NCBI GenBank assembly: GCA_026413225.1
Contig: CM048557.1
Coordinates: 20,438,871 to 20,502,870 of the forward strand
Reading direction: 5' to 3'
DNA length: 64,000 bases
From: Otis tarda
Taxonomy: Eukaryota; Chordata; Aves; Otidiformes; Otididae
Part shown: piece after piece, positions 12,732-25,700 of the stretch
Numbering within the stretch: the first letter of the stretch is position 1
Layout of the letters: the number at the start of each line of letters is the position of its first letter
The notes under the pieces: model-generated
What the model was told of the DNA's origin: nothing
The model's input: the letters and a program-made list of their open reading frames with translations, nothing else
Databases searched by the model: none
Made by a program: the position numbers and the translations under genes

Positions 12732-13614
12732 CCCATTGTCACGGTCCACTCGGGACTCCTGATGGCTCTTTTACTGCGATCTCCAAGTGCAAAATCACGG
12801 CTAACAAGCCAAAAGGGTTGGTTTCAATCAAACTGTACAAACTTTATTATTTTGCCCATAACGCGGCATGCGATAGATAAAAGGGAGTGGAAAGGAAAGG
12901 TAAGGAAAGATAGGAAAGAGGATAATAGCTACCAGAGTGAGTTCAAGGCGTCCCTATGGTCCCAGATCCAGGCAGTGTCCCACTGATCTTCACGATCGAC
13001 GTTGATGTTGATCCTTGGTGGGGAAAATTCACTCAGGGGTCTCATTGTTAGCGGTCGACCTTTTATGCTAAGTAACAAACCTTGCTCCTCCTTTGCTTCG
13101 GCGATCTCCGCCTTTCTCGGAACTCATTATCGTGAGCAAAGTTCTGAGATGGCCGTTGCGCTCCATCTTCCTTGATAGCAGCTCTGCGGTTATCTTAGCA
13201 GCTCAGGTCCTTCCCTGATAATGGAGAACAGGCAGTCCACTCAGTCCCCGCTCCAGGAGTGCTATGCCTTATTGAGTCCCCGTTCCAGGAGTGTAACGCC
13301 TCTTGCTTCCACAGAAACCATGCTCCACCCATGGGAGCAGCAACTGAGGCTCACAGCAACTCATCCGTGGAAACTGCATTCCACTCACGGGAGCAGCAAA
13401 TACATCTCAGGCAGACTGCTCACAGCAACTCATGTCAAGCTGTGAGCCTAACTTTAGGCTACATCAAATCCATAGTCCAACTTGGAGGTGCCGTGTCCCC
13501 GATGTGCCGTGTCCCTGATGTGCCGTGTCCTTGATGAGCCGTGTCCTTGATGAGCTGTGTCCTTGATGACAAGGTTGAGACAATGCTGATCTTCTGACCA
13601 ACTCTTGCACCCAT
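12732..13614 (-). mobile_element. Solo LTR of an endogenous retrovirus with 5-bp target duplication
   Basis: The LTR occupies 12737-13609 (873 bp), starting TGTCACGG and ending CTTGCA on the + strand, and is flanked on both sides by CCCAT (12732-12736 and 13610-13614). Signals point to the minus strand: a TATA-like CATAAAAGG (13059-13068) and an AATAAA (complement of 12843-12848), leaving about 105 bp to the element end, as expected for U3-R-U5 order. No gag, pol or env sequence adjoins it, so it is a solo LTR left by recombination between two LTRs. A 5-bp duplication is typical of ERVL-like and some other groups; the family was not identified. Confidence 0.85.
13488..13567. repeat. Five tandem copies of a 16-bp unit inside the LTR U3
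   Basis: Five exact-length copies of GTGCCGTGTCCTTGAT, differing at one to three positions, run head to tail. They lie near the U3 start of the minus-strand LTR, where repeated enhancer units are common. Confidence 0.9.
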
Positions 13615-16600
13615 GCACCGCTCAGGTCCTGCTCTGCCAGCGTGAGCTTTAATTTCCCCCAAGGCTTTACGTGGGGCTCACCATGTGGGCAGCCTCACCA
13701 CAGCTTGCTTTGGAGCTTTCCCAGCCTCTGCTCTGAGGGCAAGAGATGTCACTTTTTTTTATGGATTTCTCATGCAGAACTGCAGGTGAGCAGGGCGCAG
13801 CTTTGCACAGCAGCCAAGGATGCTCAGGGCTTCTGCATAAGCGGGTTTTCCAGTACTCGGAAAAAACCTGAGGAGCTCAGAGCACTTGTGAAAAGCACAG
13901 GTTAAGTAAGCAATTTACTGACTCTCTAGAGGGATTGGGTGGTGAGGAGAGTGGGAATCTTTCAGCCTCGTGGTGTGCTGGCTCGGCTCCAAAATGTTTT
14001 GCTGCTTCCTGCCCTGTTGACCGTGTGTCTGCCTGTTCCTACCGCCGTCAAAACACAACTTCCTCATGCAACAGCTCTGCAGCTCTGATTCCTGCCGGCA
14101 GCCAGCTCCTAAATGAGATACTGCTAAGCAAGTCCTTCCGAAGCCTTATAAGTTGGCAAATCTGGGTGAACTTCCACAGCACTGGGGTGGCGAGGAAGCC
14201 ATCTCCTCCCAAGGCAAAGCTGCGTTTTCGAGCTGCAGACATACAAAATATTTTTTTTTTTAGAAACAGTTGATAGACATATTTTTTTTGCTTAACCACA
14301 TTCAGAAGCAAAGCATTTGCAAGAGCAGCTGGCTATAATTCTCCTCTAGAAATGCAGCCAGAGGTGGTAAGGTGGTAGAGGCTGCACGCAGCAGCATGGC
14401 TGAAGGTGAGTAAGGTCAGAAGCTGCTTTGAATACATGGTCAGATCCATACCCTCCATGCTTCACATGAAGTTTCACTGCAGTTCTCTCTTTTAGTAAAA
14501 TGCTATATTGGGATGAAAAGGGATTTTTTTTTTCTTAACTGTGTAGTTCCTCTTCTGGGAGGCTGAGAAACCAGCAGCGAGCATCAGCCCTGAACGCTGG
14601 GAGAAGTAGCAGCAGGTGGGACGGTGGGGGAGAGTGCGGGAGTGAGGAGGGGAAACCCCGGAGCAGCCGCAGAGACTGTTTTGGAAAAACAGATGTAGTG
14701 CCAAACCCATGACTGGTTGCAGGCCTGCAAGTAAGGCTGCTCCGCTCCTTGCCATGCCGTCCCCCTCGCCCCCAGCACAAATCCAGGGCTATCTATAGTC
14801 ACCTGGTTTTTGGGGGTCCGTCAAACAAATAAATACCTGGAGGCATTTGCACATCTACCTCTGGCCAGGAGAGTCATGAGGAAAAAAAAAATCTCTTTAT
14901 CTAGAAGAGACACAGGACGGTGGCTCAGCTTCTGTGGAATTGGCACATCTTGGAGGAAATACCTTCGGCCAAGCCCGGAGGTGCCCACCCACAGCTAATA
15001 CTCTTCTGTCTACCAGATGCTATTCCCTAAGATGCCAGTAAGCGAAAAGGAAAGCTCCTTCCCAGCATTTTTGCTAAGAAGATGCAGATCCCTGCACGGC
15101 ACAGCCGGCTAGCCGGGCCGTTTATGTTCTCCCAAGGCAAAATCCCCCCTCTCTCCACTCAGCATCACTAAGTGCTATTGTTTAACCGCTGTGCGCACCA
15201 GCTTGCTCGCGGACGTGCTCGCTTTCTTCTCAGCCCTGTTACGTCAGCAACAAGCTATTCCAGTCTTTATTCACCTACTAATGAATTATACATTGATTAT
15301 ACAATAGAAGCTCTCTGCATCAATGGGCTGGGCTCTTGCTCTCCCACATGGCATCTTGCAAAGCGCAGCTCAGCCCAGCTGCGGCTCGGCCCTCTCTGAC
15401 GCCCTGAGAAACACGAACGTTCACTTTGTGGGCTGGCAAGCAGCAGAGCCTGAGCAGAGAAGAGGCGAGCATCTGGGCTGGATGGAGAAACCCGCTTGAA
15501 TGTGCTCTCTCTCTGTCATAACTCCTGTAGGAGCCAATGCTGTCCTTCCCCATCACCCCCCGCCTTTCCTCCTCCTCCTTATATAACCTGACCCATCACC
15601 ATAGATACGCTGATATAAATATTTAAAGATGGCAGAGAGACAGACCACGCAGACGGGAAACATTTGAGTTTATTAGAAACAGAAACTTCAGGCGCAGCTA
15701 CAGGTCTCCGCTTGCCGCAACCCCCCCGCCAAAGGCTGTGAGGCAAACGTGACCCTCCCACCCCGGGCTATCACAGAGCTTTGGCTGAATTTGCACAGCC
15801 GAGCACAGGGATCTTCAGATGAGCCAGTCACTCCCACTGAGGCACAGCAAAGATACTCTGTAGATGTCCCCTTAGAGACATGGATGAGATTCTTATTCTT
15901 ATTTTTTTCTACTCAAAATGAAGGCATTGCCTGGCTCCCAGGGTGCCTCCTCTCCTGGGCAATGGAGCTTCATCTTCCTGCTGCCATAGGCCACTCCATG
16001 CCCTGCAGCTTGCCCTTGCTCAGTCCCTACCCTGCAAAACAGTATTGCGGGGTGTTGACTGCCTAGGAAGTTATTCTTAGGTGCTCTGGAACTATTAGCC
16101 TCCAGCAGAATGAATTTCTGAGCTTCTTCTCGTGTATCCCCAAAATGTCCTATTTACGGATTTTTGGTGATGCTGGTGTTGGTTTGGGTCACTTTTATAC
16201 CACCACAGGAAAATTGGAAATCCAGACTATTTCTGTCATATTTTCCACAGAAAATAAGACACAGTGGTTAAAAGCTAACTAGGACATTACCCATGAAATG
16301 ATGTTTTATTCCCATGGTTTGTCCATCATTTTTGTGCCGGGTATGAGAAGGGCAGGGGGGCTGCCATGCAAACCCAAGCCACGCAGCCAAAGTACCACAT
16401 CAGTGGCTGTCCCGCGGTCCCCGGCGGATAAGGGACTCCTGTCTGCTCTTCCAAATCTCCTGGAGACCCTGGGTGGTAGGTGTTTAGGGCCTGCCTTGGC
16501 GCTAATCGTTTCACAACCTGGTTGCCAGCTCTCCAGGCGCGTGTACAAGGTGGGGAGGATGCAGGTTTGTTGTCTCCCCTCATCCCTTTCCAGCACTTTT

Positions 16601-19069
16601 TATAAAACTGAAGGGGTTTTTTTTTGAGGGGGAGCTGCTGGAAGGCTGGCGGGCATCTCCCTAGGAGAAGCAGGCTGGAGGTCCCGGGGATTGGGGTTGC
16701 CCAGTCCTGGGGGTGAGGGAATGCAGGTGAAACCCAGGGCTGGGTGGGAGGCAGCTCAAGCCACATCTGCTCTAACGGACCCTGGTAAGTGACACCCAGA
16801 GATGTCAGCTATGCTAAATCCCACAAGCATGACACTGACTTTTATAAACAGATTTGCAAAAAAAAAAACCCAACAAACCAACAACCCAAGCCCAGTAGAC
16901 AGAGGAAAAACACTGCAAGCACCTCCGCTCTCTGCTGCTTCACTCTACTTGCAAACCCAGTTGCAGAATCAAATTCAAATGGCTGCTCGGGGGTGGGGGG
17001 AGTTTTTTATTTGAGATCTTGGGGCTTTAAAAATTTTTTTTAATTATTTTTTAAGAGTTTACTTTTTCTTTCAGTGATGCAAGGCTTGGGAGGTAAGTAG
17101 CTTCTTCACAGACTTGCCTGCAGCTGGCTGCTCTGCGAACGGGTACGCATGAGCGCCGGCGCATGGCTGAGCGCTCAAACCAAGCCCATCCTCCTAAAGA
17201 AGGAAGTCATCAGCCCTATTCATAGAACTTACACTCGATACTGGCATGTGACACCGATGCAATGAGCTGAATTAGTGCAAATTAGTTTTACTTATACAGC
17301 AGCATTTTCTAAAGAGCTGATAAAGCCACTGGGAGTCCTTGAAATGCAGTTCTGGTACTTTACGGACTATACAGCAAGTAGTACAGCATGACAAATGAAT
17401 ATGCAACATCTGAAATCACACGTAGTCTTGGGAAATAGTATACGTTATCTCGACCCTGTGGCATGGTGGTGTTTTTTTTTCTTCCTGTTCATTAAAGTCA
17501 AAGCTTTCACATGTACTCAGCTGAGCTGCTTTAAAAAAAAAATAAAAATATTTGGACAAAGCTTGAAAACCTTTCCCACTTCCAAGTTTTGGAGAAGACT
17601 TTGTTGGTACAGCCATATGGTTGCGAACCTGTTGCAAGAAAATTAAAAATATAAAATTTAGATTAATAGCCAAGTTAACTACTGCTTTAGATACCCTTTC
17701 TATAGCCCTATCCTTAATGGTTTGAAGCCAGAATAATGTTAGTTAAATATTCATAATTTAAACAATGTGCCTTCTTCTGACGTGTCTAAAAGCAAGAAGC
17801 ATAAAATGATAAAATGGTAGCTCCATCAACAACCCATGGAGAACTGCTTAGGTTTGCCAAACTACTGAAGAAACTAGGGGAAAGGTCATTCCAGCATGGG
17901 TTACCATATGCAAGGGTTACCACAAGCACCGACTCATGGACCCTCTCCCCAAATCGTACCACCGACTCGAAAGAAGCAGGCGGAGGAACAGGGCTGAGCA
18001 CATGCAATAATTTACATGCTAGGTGAAGAGACTCTGACCAACCATTTCATAAAATAGCAATGCATATGGATTAGAAAGTTGAATATCTTAATGTTTTCTG
18101 TATAAATAAAAGACAATTTTGAGCTTTAAGGTGTGCTGTCTTGGGACAGGCACCCATACCTGCGCATGTACATCCGTCTGGGTGACGGACGCAAGTTTTG
18201 GGACAACAAACGCAGTTTAGGCCCAGTAGACTTTAGCCTGTAACTGGGAGCTTCTCGATGCAGGAGATGGGGCTGTGCCCCTCCTCTCCCTGCCAGAGCC
18301 AAATCTGCAACTGAGCCCTGGGCAGCACATGCTCTGGCACAGCCTGAAGGAAGGTCCCAGACATGGAACTGAAAAGGTTTACTTCTCATTTTCCATTTTT
18401 TTCACTTCCTAGCATAAGAAAAAAAAAAAAAAAAAAAGAGCAGAAAGGGAGAAAAGAAAGGCAACAGTGACAAAAAAAAAAACAAAACAAACCGTCCTGA
18501 GCTTCCTAGAAGCAGTTTCAATGCTAACTTTGTGGCAGTGATTGCAGCTGGGGCTGACTGCTCTCCAGTGCACAGAAGTTGATTTGAGAGTCGGTTTTCT
18601 CTTTGTAGCTGGCAGGGCTGCTGCTGCTGAAGGCCTTGTCGGTTTGCAGCTGGTTCCTTTCGCTGCCTCGCACAGACTCCGCAAGTGGCACCTCTGAGAG
18701 TTTTCCTGGAAACAGTCACCTAAGTGCATGAGAGGCTCCTTGGTTCATGCAGCCTCTTATCTTCAATCTCTCTGTTTGTTTTGAGGGCAGGGAGTATTTT
18801 TATTTTAATATTTATAGATGGAATGGATGAAAGTGCAGAAAAAAGATGTTGTGGGATGCTATGATGTAGCAAGAGAGCAGCTTCAGAATCCTGCGATTAT
18901 CCTTTAGACTTTAGATGAGCAGGATTACAGCTACTGCTGCAAGCAGATGAATCATACTGATAATTTGGGATAGCATATGCATTACCTGCATAAATAGCCC
19001 CCCAAATCACCTTCCCGTGGCTGCTACTTGTGCATAGCAAACTCTTTGTTGTGAGCCAATAGTGGGTAG
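13615..19069. other. Intergenic DNA between TSPAN32 and CD81
   Basis: I recognise no exon or RNA gene. Content is low-complexity only: A/T runs at 14252-14262, 16617-16625, 16857-16868 and an A-run at 18419-18437. All open frames are short and overlapping. It may hold CD81 enhancers, but nothing in the sequence alone shows this. Confidence 0.6.
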
Positions 19070-19436
19070 GAAAAAGACGATAAAAGGGAGAAAACAAACA
19101 AAGAAAATAAAAGTAAAAAGAAAAAAATGGAAGAAGGAAAAAAGAAAAAAGGAGACAAAATAAAGGAAAAAAGGAAAAAAAGAAAAGAGGGGGAAAGAGA
19201 AAATTAAAAAAAAAAGAAAAAGGAAAAAAGAAAAAATAAAACGACGAAGAGAAAAAAGAAAAGGGAAAAAAGAAAAAAGAAAAGAGGAAAAAGGAAAAAA
19301 GAAAAAAGGAGGGGAAGATAAAAAAAAGAAAAACTGAATAAGAAAAAAAGGGGAAAAAAGGAAAAGGGAAAAAAAAGGAAAAGGGAAAAAAAAGGCGAGG
19401 AAGGAACGGGGAGGGAGGAAAGAAAACCGGCGAAAA
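19070..19436. repeat. Polypurine (A/G) tract upstream of CD81
   Basis: About 365 bp are almost entirely A and G on the + strand, mostly GAAAAAA, GGAAAAA and AAGAAAA units, with a few scattered T and C. It ends about 220 bp before the CD81 start codon, directly against the GC-rich promoter. The complement reads as a Phe/Ser/Leu-rich open frame, a product of the repeat and not a gene. Such mirror-like purine tracts can form triplex (H-DNA) and often exclude nucleosomes. Confidence 0.9.
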
Positions 19437-19439
19437 GAA

Positions 19440-19760
19440 GCACATCGCCGCCCGTTTCGGGAAGGGTAGGGGCGGTGCGTGCCGACCCCCGGGTCCCGGA
19501 GCGGGGGGCGTGTTCGGGGGCGGGGCTTACGCTGGGGGGCGGGCCATCTCCTCCCGCGCCGCCGCTGCCGCCCCAGCCCGGCAGCAGAGACCGAGGGAAC
19601 AGGACCTGGAGCTGCCGCTGCTGCTGCCGCCGCCCGCCTCTCCCGCGTCGCCATGGGGGTGGAAGGCTGCACCAAGTGCATCAAATATCTCCTCTTCGTC
19701 TTCAACTTCATCTTCTGGGTGAGCCCCGGGGCGGTGGGGGAGGGCTGAGCCGCCCCCGCG
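19440..19760 (+). promoter_or_regulatory. CD81: CD81 CpG-island promoter and 5' UTR
   Basis: The stretch is very rich in C, G and CpG, without a TATA box. Two Sp1-type GC boxes are clear: GGGGGCGGGGC at 19516-19526 and GGGGGGCGGGCC at 19534-19545. The transcription start probably lies between these and the ATG at 19653. GC richness continues into intron 1 to about 20.35 kb. Confidence 0.75.
19653..19718 (+). CDS. CD81: CD81 exon 1: cytoplasmic start and first half of TM1
   Basis: It encodes 22 residues, [20 protein letters not shown] and FW, with donor TGG|GTGAGC in phase 0. C6 and C9 are the N-terminal palmitoylation sites of the family. Confidence 0.98.
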
Positions 19761-22700
19761 CTTTAAATAACGGGGTTGCAATATGGCTCGGCTGCCTGCG
19801 CCTGCTTTTAGCCGCTGCCCCCAGCCCTTGGACTTGCTGCCTGGGATGTGCCGCAGGGGCTGCTTTGGTTTTTTTTTTTTTTTTGGCAGGGTGGTCTGCT
19901 TATTCTCTGCTTATTTTTCTAATGCATGCGTATATATATACTTACTTGCATATGTATATCTCTTCTGTGTATTTTTTATATCGAGATATGTTTATACGCA
20001 TCCTTTCCGAGCGGAAGGGCGGGGGGTGCCTTGCGGCCGCGGGGTAGGAGCAGAGCTGGAGTGAATGGGGGCCACAGTGGGTCCGTGTCCCCTCCGTGCT
20101 GGGGGGTTCCCTGGCCAGCGATGGAAGGATGGATGGAGGAATGGATGCTGCTTGGCAGAGGGAGAAGAAGCGCTGGCCCAGCCGTCTGCCGCAGAGGAGC
20201 CGGCGAGGAGAGGATGTTCAAAAAACATGGGGGATCGGGGTTGGTTTTGCTCTCCCCGCCCCGACGGGGCTCGGTGGCCCTGGCACCGCGTTGGGAGCCA
20301 GCCTCGACACCCGTGTTTGGGTCGTGTCTGAGCTGGGGACCGCTGGCTTCGCCGCCTGGGAAGTTATTTTAGGATGCAAATCTTGCCCAAGCTGGAGAGG
20401 TTGCCTTTCCTGAGAAAGTTTCTCATGAAATAATCCATCCAGACATGCAGCTAATTTAGCAAAAAGCATTGAATCCTGTTTTCCCAGCAAACCAAGTTTG
20501 TCCCAGTTAGAAACCCCCTCCGGCAGTGAGGGGCTGGCGTGGCAAAAAACGCACTTGCTCTCCACTCCTGTGCCTGGGAGCAAGGAAATGTGCCCAAGCA
20601 GGCTGCTTTTTTTTTATTTATTTATTTATTTTTTTTAATAGGCTGTTTTCCATTCCCCAAAATGCTGTTTTTCTCACAAGCGAGCCTGGCCCCACCCCGC
20701 GGAGGCAAGGCACCGCTTGCTGAGCACTGGCTGCATGCTCAGGATGCGCCCCTTGTCTGACACCCCGCTCTCTTGATGAGGAATTTTAGGGGTTTTCTTA
20801 ATGCTTGCTTGCAGCAGTGAACCCGGCAAGGAGGGCTGGAGAGGCGAGGAGGGGAGCAATGTCTTCCAGAGCAAACCCTGCCCCGCTGAAGCCTCCACCT
20901 GCTGCCCCCTCCCCAGGGGTGCATGGTGAAGTTCGAGAGGGGTCCCAATCTCTGGGAGGTGTCAGGCTTAACCGCTGCGTGGGAGCGAGCGCTGTCAAAT
21001 CTGGCCTGATTTTGGGCCTCTTCACCCTGTTTCTGGGCATAATGCTGACCAAGGGAGAGATGAGGAGCTCTGACAACAGTGGTGTTAATTGATACCTGAT
21101 GCGTTGCCAGCTGCAAGATGAATGCGGGACAGTCCTCGGTTGGTTTTGGTTTTTTTTTGGTTTTTTTTTTTTTTTTTAACCTCTTCTTCCACCCTGAAAA
21201 CAGCAGGACGGAGGTGGGAAGGCTTTTCTCTGAAGTGTTGTTCCTTCCGAGTTTACCATGCTGATCCCAGGGCTCTTTCTTCCCTTCTGGTCCCAATTTC
21301 CTGCCATTCTTGTCGCTGAAGCTGCCGGGTGTGGATGTGAGGGAGGAAGGGTCTCCTGGGCAGCAGGAAGGATGCCAGGGGCTCTGCACAGCTGCCGCCG
21401 CTGGGCAAGCTCGCTCGCTCACTCCAGTCTGCCTTTGCGAAACAGCTGATCTTTTATAAACGGGCATTTTGCTTCCAGGAGGAATAGCCGATCCGTTTAA
21501 TTTCCCTGTTTGGACTTCTGCTGCCTTGCCCTACTCTTTGGAGGGAGCCTGATACCTGCTCCTTTCGACCGCTGGGGGGAGATGCTCCAGCTCCTCCCAA
21601 GGAGGGGTGCCTCTGTGTACCCGGCTCCCAAAAACACCTCCCAGCGCTGGGCTTGCCTGCAGCCAGTCCCCTTGGGCCATCTCTTGTGGGGGTGGGGGGC
21701 CTGGGCTTTGTTAGAGTTAACGATGCTTTCTGCACGGCTGGCCAGCTGAAGGGTGGTTGAACACCAGGTCTTAGGGTTTTCAAGCCCTTTTGTGTTGTTT
21801 TTTTAAACTGGTAGTCAAGGGGAATTTTCAGTTTAACCACCAAGCAAATGTAGTTAGCAGCCAACCTGGCATCCCCAGCTGGGGAGGGGATGCCTCGGTC
21901 ACCACTGAAGTGTGAAGGCCCTTCTCATTGGGTGGCATTTAAGGGCTGGACATGGTGCTGAGCATCCTTGCTGCAGGGTGGCTGCGTTGAGACCCCAGCT
22001 CTGACCCCGGGGAGGTGCGAGACGAGGCACTTGCAGCCCTGTGGTTCTGCCAGCTGGTTAGCATGCGGGGCTCCTCGCGCTCATTTGCTTATCGTTTGCC
22101 TTGTACCCAGCCGAGGTCAAGCACCATTGATGAAAGCAAGCAGGAGGCAGAGTCCAAAGTTTGGCAGGCTCTGCATCGTGCTGCATGGGAGCTTGCTCCA
22201 GCGCCCGAGAGGAAGAAAGGAAGCAATTCTCAGCCTTAACGGTGTTAATAAATAAGAAAGAAACTATGATAATGTTTTAAAGCAGCCCTGCTGTCCTGCC
22301 GGTGTCTAAATAAACTGACACCCCTCTGGCTTCCCCCCTCTTCCTTCCCCTGGTAGCACAGGGGCGGTTTCACAAAGCTGCCGTGTTGAAAAGCAAAAGG
22401 AAAAAGCGGCGCCTCGGCAGCCCTCTCTGCCAAAGATGTTTCAGTTTTATTGTATTTTGTGGGGTGGTTTTTCCTTTGTGTGTGTGTTTTTTGAGAAGAA
22501 GGCGCCAGGGTTACATGCTCGGTCCAGAGCGGCCCTCGAGGAGGGAGCAGTGGCTGCTGCATGGACCATGGGTACAAACGGGTGTCCATCCCGGGCAAGA
22601 AGGGTCTGTGCGTGTTTCACAGTGGCAATTGCTGACCGAAGTGGTGGAGGAGGCCAGGACCTCCTTTACCTGGTTAGTAAAACACAGGGCTGGTAAGGCA

Positions 22701-25700
22701 AAAGCTTTTCTGTGCTGCAAACCTGTCCTGAAACCTTGGGGTGGCTGGTGGTGAGAGGGAGCATTGCTGGTACCGGTCACTGGTGCGGTGGGCAGTCCCA
22801 GCTCACCCAGAGTGGAGCATGTGGCAGGGTGGAGCTGCTTCTCCATCCCGATCTCGGTAGACATCTGGACTTGGGCTGCTCTCCTGAATTATCCAATAAC
22901 AGAGTGCAGCGCCTGGGGCTGAACTGACCACCGCGGCAAAGAGTCCCTGGAGAGGCCAAAGGAAGCCAGGGAGCTATTTTAAAATGTAATTAAACATAAC
23001 CAAGGAGAAATTGGCTTGCTCGGAGAAGGATTGCCCGTCTTATTAGCTCGTACAGCCCATGGCAGCCTTCCAGGCCCAGAGCACCACTGAGTGCCCTACG
23101 AGAGAGGGGTTTAATTAAAAGGAAAAGCTTGCTCCTAATGCCGTTTTCCAGGCACCACGTAACTCTTTTTCTCTTGCTTCTGTTGAGGGGATGTCATGAG
23201 GTTGAGGTGTGAAGGAGAGGAAGGGCAAGAGCAGAGGGAAGGTGGAAGCGAAAGTCTGTCTCAGCAGTGGTAGTCAGAAGGCAAGGGCTGGAGGAGTCGG
23301 GTATTTTCTTGTGCAATGCTGGAAAATCTGTCTGCTGGAGGCTGCAAAACGTGTAGAAAGATATTTGGCTTTGGTGACAGTGGAGGGTGGTGGTCCCATG
23401 GTGACAACTCTGCTGAATGGCTCATGACCCTCCTGATGTGACGAAGGAGGGTGGCTGGGTACTGCTGATCACAGGTTTAAATGGGGAAGGGAAGAGCCAG
23501 TGGCTCACGGGGCATGCGGCTCTGAAGCAAGGGTTTGAAATAACTCCCTGGACTCACAAAGCAGCTTGCATTTTGTTTTGGATGCAAGCTTGCACTGAGC
23601 GTCGCTGCGGAGTTTGGTTTGGTTATTGGTCCCCCTGGGAATCGCAGGGAACCCTGCAAGCTGTGAGGATGCGACGCTGGCCCAGAACTTTCTTCCACTG
23701 ACTTTGGGTTTGGTATCCTGGGACGATGTGCAGGCATGCGTATTTCCACGTGTGTTTGAGACCCTGCGACTGTTTAATGCCCGTCTTTAAAGGACAAGGG
23801 AGAGGTTTTCTTAGCAGGCTCAAGTTTCCTGCTGGTGGCTCTCTGGTATGTGTTTCTGGGCTGTCTCTCAAGGAACACAGTCCTACCATCACCTACGGAA
23901 CCTCTTCTGAAGTCTCTGTGTGCAGAAGGTTATTTGAGCAGGTCTTTTGAAGAGACTGGTGCCCTGTCTTATGGGGGTACCCGCTCTCAGTTAATGGCTG
24001 TAGTCGCAAGGAGGGAGCATTGCTGGCGGCTGGAGGGAGGATTGCTGTTTTCCTGAGGTTATTCTTCTGTCATAATGCTTGTCTCCTGCATTAACCCACA
24101 TACGATGCCTTGAGAAACACTTTGATCCTGTACCGTGCAAGTGTCTTTCACTGCATTATTGAAAAGGGAAAGCAGTTGTATTACCATTGTAGATGGATGC
24201 TTGAGTATGAGGCCAAATTACTTTTAAAGCAATATCTGGAATTGTTTTCCTCTCTGCCGAGGGTGATTAAACCCTGCTGGTAGGTTGTGTAGTTATGTTT
24301 CTGTCTGCAGTGGGAACCGGCATGCGGGCTCGGCGCTCCTCATCAGAGGACCCCGCTCCTGGATTTCAATGCCGGATTCCTGCTCTCCGCCCATCCATCA
24401 AGCTTTATTTGGCCTCTGGCGTGCTGCTCCTCCAGGAGTGTTCCTCTGGAGCTTGTTTTGAAAAGCCCTGCAGTGTTGTGGGGCTGGTAACTATAGGCAC
24501 TAGTGGAGAATTTCGCCCCAGCCAGCCACTCTATTAATAGCCGCTGCTGGGCGTGGAGCAGGGGCTGCACGCTGCCTTCCTCCTCACGCCTGCTCCTCTT
24601 CTGCAATTTCTGGGCAGGCCTTGCGTGCAAACTTTCAGCCCGATCTTCGGCAGACAATGAGCGCGATCACCATGGAAGGCAGCGGAAAGACCTCGCCTCG
24701 CCTGCGCTTTCCAGGAAGAGTCCTATCTGTCGCTGTGGTTTGAGAGTGCCTGGGATGAGATCAGTGGAGAAGCTTTTACGTTGTGTGGCTGTCAGGCAGC
24801 AACCACGTTTTTCTGATTTAAGCCACCTCCGCTGCTTACACTTCCTCAAAAAGTCTTGCAGGGGTCCTGATGTGTTGGTGCTCCAGGGCATTCAACAGTC
24901 CACACTGACAAGAAGCGTGAGGGCACTTCTCACCTTAAAATTTTAAGTGAATTTTTAGCGTGAAGTCCCCCCATTGTAACAAGAAGACTGTCGCAGCATC
25001 AAACCAAAGTTCCCAAGTTTGTGTGCTGCCTTTTGGCTCCCAGCCCCCTGCTGCACCCCGAGCTCTTTCAGCGCTTCCACGGGGTGCATCTATTTGCAAT
25101 AGAAAAGAAATTAAACTTCTGCTTTCCAACGTTCAGGCAGGCTTGGCGCTGTCTGTACCTCTGCACCTGCCACCAACAGTCATGCGCTCTTCTCCTGTCC
25201 GCACGATGGTAGTGCAGAACCTGTGAAGTCCTAGCATGCATCTTGCAAGCTTCTTGCACAGCCTTGTGTTGCCCTTCCAAAGGTAATTTTCATCAAGTTA
25301 CAAATCTGTAGCTCCTCACTTTTTTTTTTTCCCCCCACTCACACTAAAATGAGCGATGAAATGACATTTCACTATTTACACTGTGCATTTTGGAGAATAT
25401 GGTATCTGCTGCTCCACCCAGAGACCCACAAATGACCAGGGAGCAAAGCATTTGGCCTCAGAGACCCCAGATTAGCGATTCATTCCTGGCTGTGTGACGG
25501 GCTTCTTGCACGGCAAGATGCTTCACCCTTGGCGAGCCGTTTCATCCTTCTGCACCTCAGTTCCCACGCCTAAAAGAAGGAGGATTCGATTTTACTCCAT
25601 CTCAGCCACTTTGCAGGTTGTGCTGGAGAGGAGCCGTGGGGATGCCCGGTTGGGCTCCCTGAGTGGGATCTGGGTGCTGTCTGCCCAAAGGGCTCAGCTT

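Noticed and set aside
12571..12762. Possible TSPAN32 tail exon after the acceptor-like TTTTATTTTAG (DKPPAPSEDTGRG frame)
   Set aside because: The donor at 9008 leaves phase 2, which gives RQASSSI and an immediate stop; the attractive frames need another phase.
18897..19711. Minus-strand frames of 182 and 234 codons rich in Phe, Ser and Leu
   Set aside because: They are translations of the polypurine tract on its complement and run into the CD81 5' region; low-complexity artefacts.
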